In this document: one piece after another, positions 25,528 to 35,072 of the stretch
How the letters are laid out: the number at the start of each line of letters is the position of its first letter
How positions within the stretch are numbered: the stretch's first letter is position 1
Assembly: GCA_030263635.1 (NCBI GenBank)
Contig: SZPI01000002.1
Location: 23,471-87,470 of the forward strand
DNA: 64,000 nucleotides
Reading direction: 5' to 3'
Origin: Flexicrinis sp001567485
GTDB lineage: Bacteria; Chloroflexota; Anaerolineae; Aggregatilineales; Phototrophicaceae
The notes under the pieces: model-generated
Told to the model about the DNA's origin: nothing
The model's database searches: none
Seen by the model: only the letters and a program-made list of their open reading frames with translations
Made by a program: the position numbers and the translations under genes

Positions 25528-26639
25528 GTGGCGACAGTGGCGTGGCTGTATGCGATCTTGAGCTGGCTGCTGCCCTCGCGCCCCCCTGTAAGACGCGCTG
25601 TCCCCAGCCGTATCGTGATCGTGCTGCCGTGCTGCATTGGTGATGTCGTCAATGGGACGGCCGTGCTGGTCGCGCTGCGCCGCGCCTATCCGCACGCGCA
25701 TATCGCATGGGCTGTCGGGTCGTGGTCACGCGCCGTCCTCGAACAACAGCCAATGCTCGATGCGCTGATCGATACCGGGCCGGGGGCATTCCCTGCCGCG
25801 ACTCCCCCAGCGCTCTTGAGGTTCGTCCGGACACTGCGCCGTGGGCGCTACGATCTTGCCGTGTCGTTAGTGCGCACTCCGCGCGCCAGCCTATCGCTGT
25901 GGCTGTCCGGCATCCCGGTGCGCGCAGGCCTCGACAGCGGCCATCGGGGTTTTGGCTGCAACGTCCGCGCGCCAATCAACCCGGTCGAGGAGCGCATCGA
26001 GGCGGATATTTATCTCGACACCATCCGGGCGCTGGGTCTGTCTATTGACGACGTTACGACGCGGCTTGAAATTCCGGCGTCCGCACTGGAGCGCGCACGG
26101 GTCGAGATCACCGCATTGGGCGTATCGGGCCGGTTCGTGGTGGTCAATACGTCAGGCGGACGCAACCCCGGCATGTCGATGGCATCCAAACGCTACCCGC
26201 CCGATCGGTTGGCGCGGGTGATCGAGGGGCTGCGCGGCGCCGGCCTCGACGTGATTCTGGCCGCCGGGCCGGGGGACTCCGACGCTGCGACCGCGGTGCA
26301 GGATCATCTCAACACGGCGGTTCCGCAGTCCGTGGGAACGCTCGCCCCCCTCGAACTCATCGCGGTCGCTTCGCTGGGCGTCGGCTATATCGGATTTGAT
26401 ACCGGATTGACACACGCGGCGGCCGCTGCCGGCGTCCCGACCGTCATGATCTTGGGGCCGACCTCGCCGGCCCGGTACGGCCCGCACAACCCCGCCGGGA
26501 TCGCCGTCTGGCGTCCAGTTGAGGTGGCGGCGTCAGGCGTAGGCGCACGCGAGCAGGCCGCCTTTGACTGGGCGTGTGACGGCGTCGATCCGGCCGAGAT
26601 CATCGCGGCGACGCTCAACCACTTTCGCCGGGATGTGGA

Positions 26640-26643
<4 letters not shown>
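25528..26643 (+). CDS. Glycosyltransferase family 9 (heptosyltransferase-like)
   Basis: A 371-residue GT-B enzyme. IVIVLPCCIGDVVNGTAVLVALRR is the family 9 opening, followed by YDLAVSLVRTPR. The donor half has VVVNTSGGRNPGM, AAGPGDSDAA, and YIGFDTGLTHAAAAAGVPTVMILGPTSP. GT9 enzymes add heptose or related sugars to surface glycans. The GTG start immediately follows the upstream TAG. The 3' end shares CTAG with the convergent MoxR gene. Confidence 0.88.
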
Positions 26644-27632
<989 letters not shown>

Positions 27633-27791
27633 CGTGCTGTCCTTGCTATAACCGTCCGATCACAACACGGCCCAATAATACCCTGCATTTGTGGGGACAT
27701 TTATTGGATTCCAGTGAGCCTCCGGCACGATTCTCTTGTACGCTAATGACGTTGTGTTCACGATGGCCCATTTTTAGGGTCACAGCGGTTG

Positions 27792-27819
27792 TTGACAGAC
27801 CACAACAGATCATGATACT
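27792..27819 (+). promoter_or_regulatory. candidate promoter of the small-protein cluster
   Basis: TTGACA (27792-27797), 16-base spacer, GATACT (27814-27819). It is the strongest sigma70-like match in this stretch. It lies in the 27633-28149 gap, which otherwise holds only the 27-codon reading frame at 27888. Confidence 0.6.
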
Positions 27820-27887
27820 GTGTGTCTTGTCGCGTGAACAGCGGTATTCGTGCGACGACGTGCGACGCGAAAGGAGGCTCAATCGCA

Positions 27888-27971
27888 ATGATAGCATGCA
27901 CCGCCATAGGCAAATCGGTATCCGCCTTCGGAGCGCAGGTCATCGGCCACTCCGCGGACAACCTCTGTTAG
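27888..27971 (+). CDS. Putative 27-aa small protein
   Basis: A 27-codon frame with an unusually good ribosome site, AAAGGAGG, 10 bases before its ATG and about 70 bases after the promoter. The product contains IGKSVSAFGAQVIG, which fits the same pattern [IL]-G-x-x-[VLF]-x-x-[FL]-G-x-x-[VL] seen in the next two small genes. It ends with a lone Cys. Whether it is translated is inferred from the site alone. Confidence 0.45.
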   Translation: MIACTAIGKSVSAFGAQVIGHSADNLC

Positions 27972-28149
27972 TCAGCCCCTCGTAATCCCGGCTGCGCAGA
28001 GTACTTGTCTGCCGGCCGTCCCCAGCACTCCTCACAACACCAGAAACGCCAACGCCCATCGAACAGTTTTGAACGATCTGCCGGCGCCAAACGTATCTAA
28101 TGATGAACGGCCGAGTCACACACGCCGGATCGAGTCGAGGAGGCTCACC

Positions 28150-28365
28150 ATGACACGCATAGACTTCGACATTCTGCGCGAGCACGAAGCGAACTTGCGC
28201 CGGTCTGCCGATCAATATCGTCTCGCGCGCATCGCGGAAGGCGGCCGCACGCCAGACCTTCGCCGCGATCTCGGCACCGCGCTGATCCGCTTGGGGGCTT
28301 GGCTCGAAGCCGAGCCGCAGGTCAACGAGGGCAGCGCGGAGGAACACCGGCAGCTGGCATCTTAA
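28150..28365 (+). CDS. Small protein of unknown function, 71 aa
   Basis: I do not recognise this protein. ATG 28150 has GAGGAGG 7 bases upstream; a longer frame from 28069 lacks a site. An N-terminal charged amphipathic helix (REHEANLRRSADQYRLARIA) is followed by LGTALIRLGAWL, then an acidic tail. It has no signal peptide or true membrane helix. The LG-x-x-h-x-x-LG-x-x-L segment matches those in the 27-aa and 72-aa neighbours, so the three look like one family or one functional group. Confidence 0.6.
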   Translation: MTRIDFDILREHEANLRRSADQYRLARIAEGGRTPDLRRDLGTALIRLGAWLEAEPQVNEGSAEEHRQLAS

Positions 28366-28457
28366 CAGCCGTCAAGTGCCTGCAACCCGCATGCAGCGAC
28401 ATGCGTACAAGTGGTAACACACGAGCAACAGAAGACCTACAAACAGGGAGCCAGACC

Positions 28458-28676
28458 ATGTACGACACACTGAACCTCAACATGACGCTCGCGAAACAGC
28501 GCCAAGAGCAGCTGGTCAAGGAAGCGCGAGCCAGCCGAGCCAGCCAATCGACCACGGGCCAGCGGAGTCCAGTCCTGATGGCGCTGGGTCGCGGCTTCAC
28601 CCAACTCGGCAAGCGGCTTGCCCCGCAGGAGCAGGGCGAGAACACCTCCTACGAACTTCAGACGAATCGGGCCTAA
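28458..28676 (+). CDS. Small protein of unknown function, 72 aa
   Basis: A 72-residue protein with GGGAG 9 bases before its ATG. Like the gene upstream, it has a charged helix (AKQRQEQLVKEARASRASQ), a Gly/Ser/Pro break, then LGRGFTQLGKRL and a polar tail. The short hydrophobic-glycine segment is amphipathic and could lie on a membrane surface or mediate oligomerisation. A very stable hairpin follows at 28704-28751. Function unknown. Confidence 0.6.
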   Translation: MYDTLNLNMTLAKQRQEQLVKEARASRASQSTTGQRSPVLMALGRGFTQLGKRLAPQEQGENTSYELQTNRA

Positions 28677-28703
28677 ATCCCCAGAAGGCTCGATGCCCAC
28701 CAC

Positions 28704-28751
28704 CCCAGTGCAGCAGGAGCAAGCCGACCTTGCTCCTGCTGCGATTCTGGG
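28704..28751 (+). terminator. long perfect hairpin ending the small-protein cluster
   Basis: A 14-bp perfect stem GCAGCAGGAGCAAG (28710-28723) / CTTGCTCCTGCTGC (28729-28742) with a 5-base loop. CCCAG/CTGGG can pair outside it. There is no T-run, so it may be an mRNA-stabilising 3' structure rather than a classical terminator. Confidence 0.55.
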
Positions 28752-28807
28752 CCGCTTCATCAGGTACAATGCGGCTCACCTATCAGAGACGCAAAGGCAC
28801 AAGCGAT

Positions 28808-29416
28808 ATGCACTTCGTTCTCGTGTTCGACTTCGGCGGCGTGATCGTCCAGACGCAGACGCAGGCGCCGCGGCACGCATGGGATCGGTCGCTGGGCTTA
28901 GCGCTGGGAACCGTGGAGTCGATTGTCCACGGAAGCGAGTCGTGGCGGCAGGCGCAGATCGGGCGCATCACACATGAGCAGCACTGGGCGGCGGTCACCC
29001 GCCAATTGGGCCTCGATGCGGCACAGGCGGCACAGCTTGAAACCGACTACTTCAGCGCGGATGCGGTGGCGCAAGACGTCGTCGAGCTGATCGAACGACA
29101 GCGTGCGCGCGGCCAGCGGATCGCGCTGCTCAGCAATGATAGCAGCCGGCTTCGGGACAAGCTGAACCGCCTCGATCTCACCCACCTGTTCGATCCTATC
29201 GTGATCTCGGCCGAGATCGGCCACATGAAGCCGGACGCAGCCGCATATCGGTCTTTGGTCGATAGGCTGGGCGTCACACCAGAGCGCACGGTTTTCATAG
29301 ACGATATGCCCGCTAATGTCGAAGGCGCGAAGGCGGTTGGCATGAACGCTGTTCGCTATACACCGGCGCTGTGCCTAGAAGACGCCCTCGCCGACTACCT
29401 CGTCAGCGACCCTTAA
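28808..29416 (+). CDS. HAD-superfamily IA hydrolase
   Basis: A 202-residue HAD phosphatase. The nucleophile motif is FDFGGVIVQT with Asp8. The usual second Asp is Gly, as in the YihX/epoxide-hydrolase-N-terminal-like branch. Motif II is ALLSNDS, motif III includes the Lys of GHMKPDAAAYR, and motif IV is FIDDMPANVEGAKAVGM. It probably hydrolyses a small sugar or metabolite phosphate. ATG 28808 is chosen because the domain begins there. TACAAT (28765-28770) may be its -10 box. Confidence 0.85.
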   Translation: MHFVLVFDFGGVIVQTQTQAPRHAWDRSLGLALGTVESIVHGSESWRQAQIGRITHEQHWAAVTRQLGLDAAQAAQLETDYFSADAVAQDVVELIERQRARGQRIALLSNDSSRLRDKLNRLDLTHLFDPIVISAEIGHMKPDAAAYRSLVDRLGVTPERTVFIDDMPANVEGAKAVGMNAVRYTPALCLEDALADYLVSDP

Positions 29417-29477
29417 CTAGTACCAAAACAGCTTAGGCGGTATAGTAAACGCAGTGACGATTTCCGCCGTGGGGGTC

Positions 29478-29993
29478 ATGATGGGCCGCAAGATGCTGCT
29501 CGGCTTATCCTTCATCTGTACGTTGTTCATTTTTGCTACACCGGTGTATGCCCAGCTCACGGTCGATCCACAGGCGATCGTGAAGGCGCTTGCGCCGCGG
29601 CCCGGCGTCGACCTGCTGCTCGACCTGCTGCTGTACGGAATCTTCGGCATCGCTTTCATCACGATGCTGCTCGTCCCTGACAAACAGCTCGTCCCATCGC
29701 TGATTATGGTCGGCGTGATCCTCGCCGCCTTGATCGCCAAGCTCGGTATCACCGCCAACTGCAACCTCGAAACCCTCGCATTGAACGTGTCGATGTTCGC
29801 ATTCCCGCTGCTTGTGGCAGGCATGGTGCGCGCCCGTGGCGGCAAGACACCGCCCGCGATGTGGCCGGCGATTGTCACCGGCATAGTCGGCGGCATCTAC
29901 TTCTTCCTGTTCTGGGCGCTGAAGCAGCAGACCTGCCCGAACCTGTGCATCGGGTGCCTGAGCACACCTGAAGGGGGCGGCGCGCGATTCTAG
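29478..29993 (+). CDS. Hypothetical membrane protein, 171 aa
   Basis: I do not recognise this protein. A cleavable-looking signal peptide ends in VYAQ, followed by LTVDPQAIVKALAPRPGVD. Three to four hydrophobic helices follow. It ends with a Cys-rich tail TCPNLCIGC that could bind metal or form disulfides. GTG 29454 is an alternative start; ATG 29481 is also possible. Its stop overlaps the apparent start of the glycerate kinase. Confidence 0.6.
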   Translation: MMGRKMLLGLSFICTLFIFATPVYAQLTVDPQAIVKALAPRPGVDLLLDLLLYGIFGIAFITMLLVPDKQLVPSLIMVGVILAALIAKLGITANCNLETLALNVSMFAFPLLVAGMVRARGGKTPPAMWPAIVTGIVGGIYFFLFWALKQQTCPNLCIGCLSTPEGGGARF

Positions 29994-31114
29994 TCGCACC
30001 CGGAGCGTTCAAGCACAGCATGTCCGCCGTTGTCGCGGCGGACGCGATTGCGCGCGGGCTGCGTGCATCGCCGCTCGACGAGGCGATTGACCTGCTTCCG
30101 ATTGCCGACGGCGGCAACGGCACGGTTGACGCATTCCTCGTTCACGGTGGCCGGCGCGAGACTCGCCGCGTGACCGGGCCGCTTGGCCGACCCGTTGACG
30201 CTGATTTCGCGCTGCTGCCAGATGGGCGCACGGCAGTGATTGAGATGGCGCTCGCCTCCGGCTTAGAGCTGATCGAACAGCCTGACACAGGCCGCGCCTC
30301 AACCTACGGAACCGGCGAACTCATCCGCGCTGCGCTCGATGCCGGCGCGAGCAGACTCATCGTCGGCATGGGCGGCAGCGCCACGACCGACGGCGGCGCG
30401 GGCTGTCTGATGGCGCTGGGCTTGGCTGTCACGCGAGTCGATGGGACGCAAATCGAGTCTGGTGGAACGGCACTGCACGACGCAGTCTACATCGACCCGT
30501 CCGGGCTTGACCCGCGTTTGCGCACTGTCGAGATCATCGTGGCGACCGATGTTGACAATCCGGCAGTCGGGCCTGAGGGTGCCGCTGCGGTATTTGGCCC
30601 GCAGAAAGGCGCCGACGGCGCGCTTGTCGAATCGCTCGACGCGGCGCTCACCCATTGGTTCTCGCTTGCCGCATCGGTGACCGGTCACGACGTCACGCGT
30701 GAGCCGGGGGCGGGCGCGGCGGGCGCACTCGCTGGTGGGCTGCTCGCCTTCACGCAGGCCAAACTGGTGTCCGGCGTCGATCTACTGCTTGACTATGCGC
30801 AGTTCGATGCGCGTGTTCAGCAGCACCGGCTCGTCATCACGGGCGAGGGCCGCTTGGACGATCAGAGCCTGCGCGGCAAGGGGCCGGTAGGCGTTGCGCG
30901 ACGCGCTCAGAAGTTCGGCGTGCCGACGATTGCGTTCGCCGGATCCGTGGCCGCGACTCCAGCCGCGCTCCGTGACGCAGGGTTCGCCGCCGCCTTCCCC
31001 ATCGTAGATCGCATCATGACCCTGTCTGACGCGTTATCCCTCGGCCCGGCCCTGCTTGAAGCCGCGGCCTACCGGGTCGGGTGTACAATCGCACTTGCAA
31101 GAACCATCTCGTAA
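29987..31114 (+). CDS. Glycerate kinase (type I, GlxK/GarK-like), apparent ATT start
   Basis: A 375-residue kinase phosphorylating D-glycerate to 2- or 3-phosphoglycerate. It has DGGNGTVDAFL, MALASGLELI, YGTGELIRAALDAG, IVGMGGSATTDGGAG, FGPQKGAD, and GEGRLDDQSLRGKGP. The first ATG is at 30020, but the family-conserved N-terminus reads in frame upstream as ILVAPGAFKHS from 29987. The frame closes at the TGA 29969-29971, and no ATG, GTG or TTG lies between. ATT at 29987 has AAGGGGG 9 bases upstream and is the likely start. It overlaps the previous stop by 7 bases. A nearby beta-hydroxyacid reductase (35073) could supply glycerate. Confidence 0.85.
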   Translation: MLVAPGAFKHSMSAVVAADAIARGLRASPLDEAIDLLPIADGGNGTVDAFLVHGGRRETRRVTGPLGRPVDADFALLPDGRTAVIEMALASGLELIEQPDTGRASTYGTGELIRAALDAGASRLIVGMGGSATTDGGAGCLMALGLAVTRVDGTQIESGGTALHDAVYIDPSGLDPRLRTVEIIVATDVDNPAVGPEGAAAVFGPQKGADGALVESLDAALTHWFSLAASVTGHDVTREPGAGAAGALAGGLLAFTQAKLVSGVDLLLDYAQFDARVQQHRLVITGEGRLDDQSLRGKGPVGVARRAQKFGVPTIAFAGSVAATPAALRDAGFAAAFPIVDRIMTLSDALSLGPALLEAAAYRVGCTIALARTIS

Positions 31115-31178
31115 CCACCACTTTATGTTGTAACTTCACGTTGTGGCGTATGCTTTCAGCGTGTCTAGGAGTATCGTT

Positions 31179-32039
31179 ATGCCAACTTGGTCGCCCTATG
31201 CGCCAGACCGCACCGAGCATACGGTCAGCGGCACTGTGCTCGTATCCCCCGACATTTACAGCCCGCAGCTTGAAAACTCGCGCGATGTCTTCGTCTATCT
31301 GCCCCCTACGTATACTTCGTCGTCCCGCCGCTATCCTGTGATCTACATGCACGATGGGCAGAACGTATTCGACGATGCCACCAGCTACGCCGGCGAATGG
31401 CATGTCGACGAAACGTTCGAAAGCCTGCATGACGAAGGTTTGGAAGCTATCGTGGTTGCGATTGCGAACATCGGAGACGCTCGCATCACCGAATACAACC
31501 CGTACACGTCGTCGCGGTTCGGGGCGGCACGCGGCGAAGCCTACGTGCAGTTCATCATCTATACGCTAAAGCCGATGATCGACGCCGAGTTCCGTACGCT
31601 GCCGGGATCTGAATCGACCGCGATCGCCGGCTCGTCAATGGGCGGGCTGGTCTCGCTGTATGCGTGGTTGGCGTATCCGCACGTGTTCGGCCTCTGCGCC
31701 GCGATGAGTCCGTCGCTGTGGATCGCTCGCGGGGCGGCCATCGACCATGCCGCGCACGCGCATCTGAACGCCGGGAGACTCTATCTCGACATCGGCGCAA
31801 AGGAGCTGCCGCGGCGCTTCAGCAGATACGTGGGTGGCGTGAACGATGCCGTCCAGCGGCTCTACGACCAGCTTCGCAAGCGCGGCATCCCTCAATCACG
31901 GTTGATGCTCGTGCGCGACAAGCAGGGTGAGCACAACGAAGCCAGTTGGGCGCGCCGCTTCCCGAATGCGATACGCTTCCTGCTTGGCGACGGCGTTACC
32001 CTGCAATCCACGGCAAAAGGTCGAGGTCGAGCGCCGTGA
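31179..32039 (+). CDS. Esterase-D/Fes family alpha/beta hydrolase
   Basis: A 286-residue putative esterase. The core shows VIYMHDGQNVFDD, VVAIANIGDARITEYNPY, and the nucleophile elbow IAGSSMGGLVSLYAW with Ser153. A late GEHNEASWARRF carries the likely catalytic His. ATG 31179 with AGGAG 7 bases upstream is preferred over GTG 31143. Its last 44 bases overlap the convergent DapA-like gene. It is the catalytically intact relative of the protein at 4162. Confidence 0.85.
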   Translation: MPTWSPYAPDRTEHTVSGTVLVSPDIYSPQLENSRDVFVYLPPTYTSSSRRYPVIYMHDGQNVFDDATSYAGEWHVDETFESLHDEGLEAIVVAIANIGDARITEYNPYTSSRFGAARGEAYVQFIIYTLKPMIDAEFRTLPGSESTAIAGSSMGGLVSLYAWLAYPHVFGLCAAMSPSLWIARGAAIDHAAHAHLNAGRLYLDIGAKELPRRFSRYVGGVNDAVQRLYDQLRKRGIPQSRLMLVRDKQGEHNEASWARRFPNAIRFLLGDGVTLQSTAKGRGRAP

Positions 32040-32913
32040 TGCGCTCCACCATCTCGTCAAGCACTTCTGGGCCGTGATTCTCAAGCGGCGGCCGCACGTC
32101 CCAGCTTACCCCTCCGTATCGCAGGCGCAGCAGGGCCTTATACGCCGCCGCGCCCGGTGGATAAGACTCCATCACGGCGCGCAATTCGGTCACTTTGGAC
32201 TGCAAATCACCGGCTGATTCATGACCGCTGCGCCATGCGTCATATACGCGCACACACGCAGCCCCAGCCGAGTTCGCTCCTGCGGTGATACATCCGGCAG
32301 CGCCCAGCATGAGTCCCTCCAGCAGTACGCGCTCCGAACCCACGAACACCGGCAGCCCCGGCACGGTTTCGAGCAGCGCGCTGGTATAGGCCATGTCACC
32401 GCCGCTGTCCTTCACCCCGCTGATACGATCTCCGAATCGATCAAAGAGGCGCTGGGCCAACGGCACAGTAATCGGCACGCCGGATATCGGCGGGATGTGA
32501 TATAGCATCGCAGACCGATCAGCCGGCACGGACTGCTCGATCACGGCGACATAGTAGTTGAACAGCCCATCGACCGACGCCCGGCGGAAATAGTACGGCG
32601 GCACGATCACGACGGCGTCCGCTCCGTTGTCGAACGCGTCACGGGTCGCCGTAATGGTATCGGTCAGACTGCTGCACCCGGTGCCCGCCAGCACCTTCAA
32701 CCCGTTCGCCGCAGACACCGCAGTCTTTACAAGTTGCGGGCGTTCGGACAGGCCGATCGACGGCCCTTCGCCTGTCGTGCCGGTCACAAGCACACCACTG
32801 CAACCTTCCATCGCCAGCGTGTGCAAGTGCATGGCAAACGCTTCATGGTCGATCGTCAGGCCGTGCATAGGTGTCACCGCTGCGCAGATCACGCCGCCGA
32901 ACTGCTGCGTCAT
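31996..32913 (-). CDS. Dihydrodipicolinate synthase family aldolase (DapA-like)
   Basis: A 305-residue class I aldolase. TGTTGEG (Thr46/Thr47 region), LYHIPP with Tyr138, and the Schiff-base lysine Lys168 in SGVKDSGGD are all present. The family includes DapA, N-acetylneuraminate lyase, and 2-keto-3-deoxy sugar acid aldolases. The lack of dap genes nearby and the divergent Tyr context suggest a keto-acid aldolase rather than lysine synthesis. That part is inference. ATG 32913 has GAGG 10 bases upstream. Confidence 0.85.
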   Translation of the reverse strand: MTQQFGGVICAAVTPMHGLTIDHEAFAMHLHTLAMEGCSGVLVTGTTGEGPSIGLSERPQLVKTAVSAANGLKVLAGTGCSSLTDTITATRDAFDNGADAVVIVPPYYFRRASVDGLFNYYVAVIEQSVPADRSAMLYHIPPISGVPITVPLAQRLFDRFGDRISGVKDSGGDMAYTSALLETVPGLPVFVGSERVLLEGLMLGAAGCITAGANSAGAACVRVYDAWRSGHESAGDLQSKVTELRAVMESYPPGAAAYKALLRLRYGGVSWDVRPPLENHGPEVLDEMVERITALDLDLLPWIAG

Positions 32914-32987
32914 ATCCGAAACCTCGTTCGTGCTACAATGCGAATTCCGTCCGAATTGTACCGCGTGGCAGAGCCGCAAAACCGCTG

Positions 32988-34190
32988 ATGACCCAACGAC
33001 ATTACCTGACCGACTCGTTCGTTACCCGATTTGAAGCCACCATCGTCGAATCCCTCGATCACGAAGGCCGCCACGCAGTCATCCTTGACGCGACCTATTT
33101 CTATCCGACAGGCGGTGGACAGCCAAACGACACGGGCACGATCAACGGTATTCCGGTGTTGGATGTCCTCACCCGTCCGCACGATCTCGCCGTCGTTCAT
33201 GTGCTGAAGAGCGCGCTTCCAACCGGGTCAGCCTACGCTGAGGTTAACTGGCGGCGGCGCTTCGACCACATGCAGCAGCACACCGGCCAGCACATCCTCA
33301 CCCAAGCCTTCGTCACAACAGTGAACGCGGCCACAGTCGGATTTCACCTCAGCCCCGATACCGTGACAATTGACCTCGACAACGCGGTCGACATCAGCCA
33401 AATACAGCAAGCCGAACGCCTCGCCAACGAGGTGGTGTTCAGCGGGCTTGCCGTGACCGCGCGCGAAATCCCCCGTGGCGAACTCGAAGGGGTGCGTATA
33501 CGCCGGATCCCTGAACACGTCACAGGCGACACCCTACGCGTCATCAGCGTCGGCGACTTCGATCACACCGCCTGCGGCGGGACACACGTCGCCAACTCCG
33601 GTCAGATCGGGTTGATCAAAGTCATCCGCGCCGACCGTAAGGCCGGCAAGACACGCATTGAGTTCCGCTGCGGGACGCGCGCGCTGGAAGACTACAGCCA
33701 GCGCCTCGACATCACACAGGCGCTTACCTCTCAACTAAGCACCGGTCTGGCGGAGCTGGCCGAAAGCGTGACGCGGCTTCAGGACGACCTCAAGGCTCAG
33801 CAGCGTCAGCGTAACACGCTTGCCGGCGAACTACTTCACTATAAGGTCGCGGAACTGCTGTCCTCCGCAGAAACACGCGGCGATACGCGCATCGTTACGT
33901 TCGCTGACGACTCCTACAGCGTCGCCGAAATGCGCCAGCTCGCCAAGCAGTTGACCGAGCAGCCCGGAGTTGTCGCCCTACTCGGCATTCCCGGCGACCG
34001 TTCGAACGTGCTGGTGATGGCGTCGGCAGGCAGCGCGGTCGATGCGCGCGCCGTACTCGATGCAGTGCTCGGCGTGCTCGGTGGGCGCGGCGGCGGATCG
34101 TCCGCGATGGCGCAAGGCGGCGGCGTGCCTGCGGACATCGATTCACTGCGGCGCGCGCTGAGCGCCGCGGTGGACTCAATCACAAGCTAG
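32988..34190 (+). CDS. AlaX-type alanyl-tRNA editing protein with DHHA1 domain
   Basis: A 400-residue stand-alone trans-editing protein, lacking the aminoacylation domain of AlaRS. FYPTGGGQPNDTG opens the editing fold. The zinc/deacylation ligands are HTGQH and the CGGTH motif. After a coiled coil (LAESVTRLQDDLKAQQRQ) comes a DHHA1 domain ending GGRGGGSSAMAQGGG. It would hydrolyse mischarged Ser- or Gly-tRNA(Ala). The start is ATG 32988, with TACAAT (32934-32939) as a possible -10 box. It overlaps the convergent GNAT gene by 11 bases. Confidence 0.9.
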   Translation: MTQRHYLTDSFVTRFEATIVESLDHEGRHAVILDATYFYPTGGGQPNDTGTINGIPVLDVLTRPHDLAVVHVLKSALPTGSAYAEVNWRRRFDHMQQHTGQHILTQAFVTTVNAATVGFHLSPDTVTIDLDNAVDISQIQQAERLANEVVFSGLAVTAREIPRGELEGVRIRRIPEHVTGDTLRVISVGDFDHTACGGTHVANSGQIGLIKVIRADRKAGKTRIEFRCGTRALEDYSQRLDITQALTSQLSTGLAELAESVTRLQDDLKAQQRQRNTLAGELLHYKVAELLSSAETRGDTRIVTFADDSYSVAEMRQLAKQLTEQPGVVALLGIPGDRSNVLVMASAGSAVDARAVLDAVLGVLGGRGGGSSAMAQGGGVPADIDSLRRALSAAVDSITS

Positions 34191-34992
34191 ACAGCGCGCG
34201 CCGCTTCAGTACGTACCAGCACCGATCCTCGTGCCGCAGGAAATCGTCGATGACAAAGCCGCGCTCGAAGGCGTCGGTGAGCTGCGTTCGCAGCGCCGTT
34301 TGCCAGCGTTCGGCGACGCCCCGATTCTCCCGCCCCAGCGTCGAGAACGAGGCCGGAATCTCGACACACGCCGCTGCTTGCGAACCCGTGGCGCGTGTGA
34401 CGACCTCATCACCGTCGAGGCGCACGAGCACGGTGTCTGGAAGTGCGCTGACCGCCGGCGACGCGCCCTGCCGTGCCCGTTCAACCCGATCCGACGCAAG
34501 ATCCCAGCGTGCCTCGAAACGGTCAGTCGGCAGCCCCGGATTAAGCGCATCGTCGTACGTCCCGTACATGTCGACGAGATACTTGTTGATCGACACCCCT
34601 AGCACACGCAGGTTGAAGTTCGCGTTGCCGGCCTGCATCGGGTCGAACGTCCAGCGTATCTCCCGGTATCCGTGCATAAGCGCCCACTCTCGCTGCGCCC
34701 ACTTGATCCCCGCGCCAATCCCCTGTCCCCGATATTCGGGCAGCACGCCGGCGACATGCGACCAGAGCACCCACTGGCCGTCGGTATAGGCTGGGAAGGC
34801 CCACGACATGCCGATCATCGCGTCACGGTCGTAGGCGCACAGCACGAGGCCGCCTTTGAGCGCCGACACACGCATCACATTGGTCGGCGACGCGAACTGC
34901 ACATCCCATCCCCAAATCACCGCTTCGAGGCGGGACGCCTGTTCGAGGTCGGCGTTCTCGGTCAAGATTCGATAGCTGATAGGATCGCTCAT
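34180..34992 (-). CDS. GNAT acyltransferase (COG3375-like)
   Basis: A 270-residue GNAT protein. VLPEYRGQGIGAGIKWAQREWA is the acetyl-CoA binding motif, followed by IRWTFDPMQAGNANFNLRVLGV. The long C-terminal part (EIPASFSTLGRE) is typical of the group found next to N-succinylamino acid racemases. In Geobacillus a GNAT enzyme acts there as a succinyl-CoA:D-amino acid N-succinyltransferase (established for that operon). A matching racemase-like gene lies at 35967, so the same role is plausible here. ATG 34992 is preferred; ATG 35016 is possible. Confidence 0.75.
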   Translation of the reverse strand: MSDPISYRILTENADLEQASRLEAVIWGWDVQFASPTNVMRVSALKGGLVLCAYDRDAMIGMSWAFPAYTDGQWVLWSHVAGVLPEYRGQGIGAGIKWAQREWALMHGYREIRWTFDPMQAGNANFNLRVLGVSINKYLVDMYGTYDDALNPGLPTDRFEARWDLASDRVERARQGASPAVSALPDTVLVRLDGDEVVTRATGSQAAACVEIPASFSTLGRENRGVAERWQTALRTQLTDAFERGFVIDDFLRHEDRCWYVLKRRALSSL

Positions 34993-35072
34993 ATCCGTCC
35001 CGGTGTAGCATCTCATGTCAAGTGGCTGGTAAGCTAGAACGTCAGCATTCTACACGATCAAGGAGCAGACCC

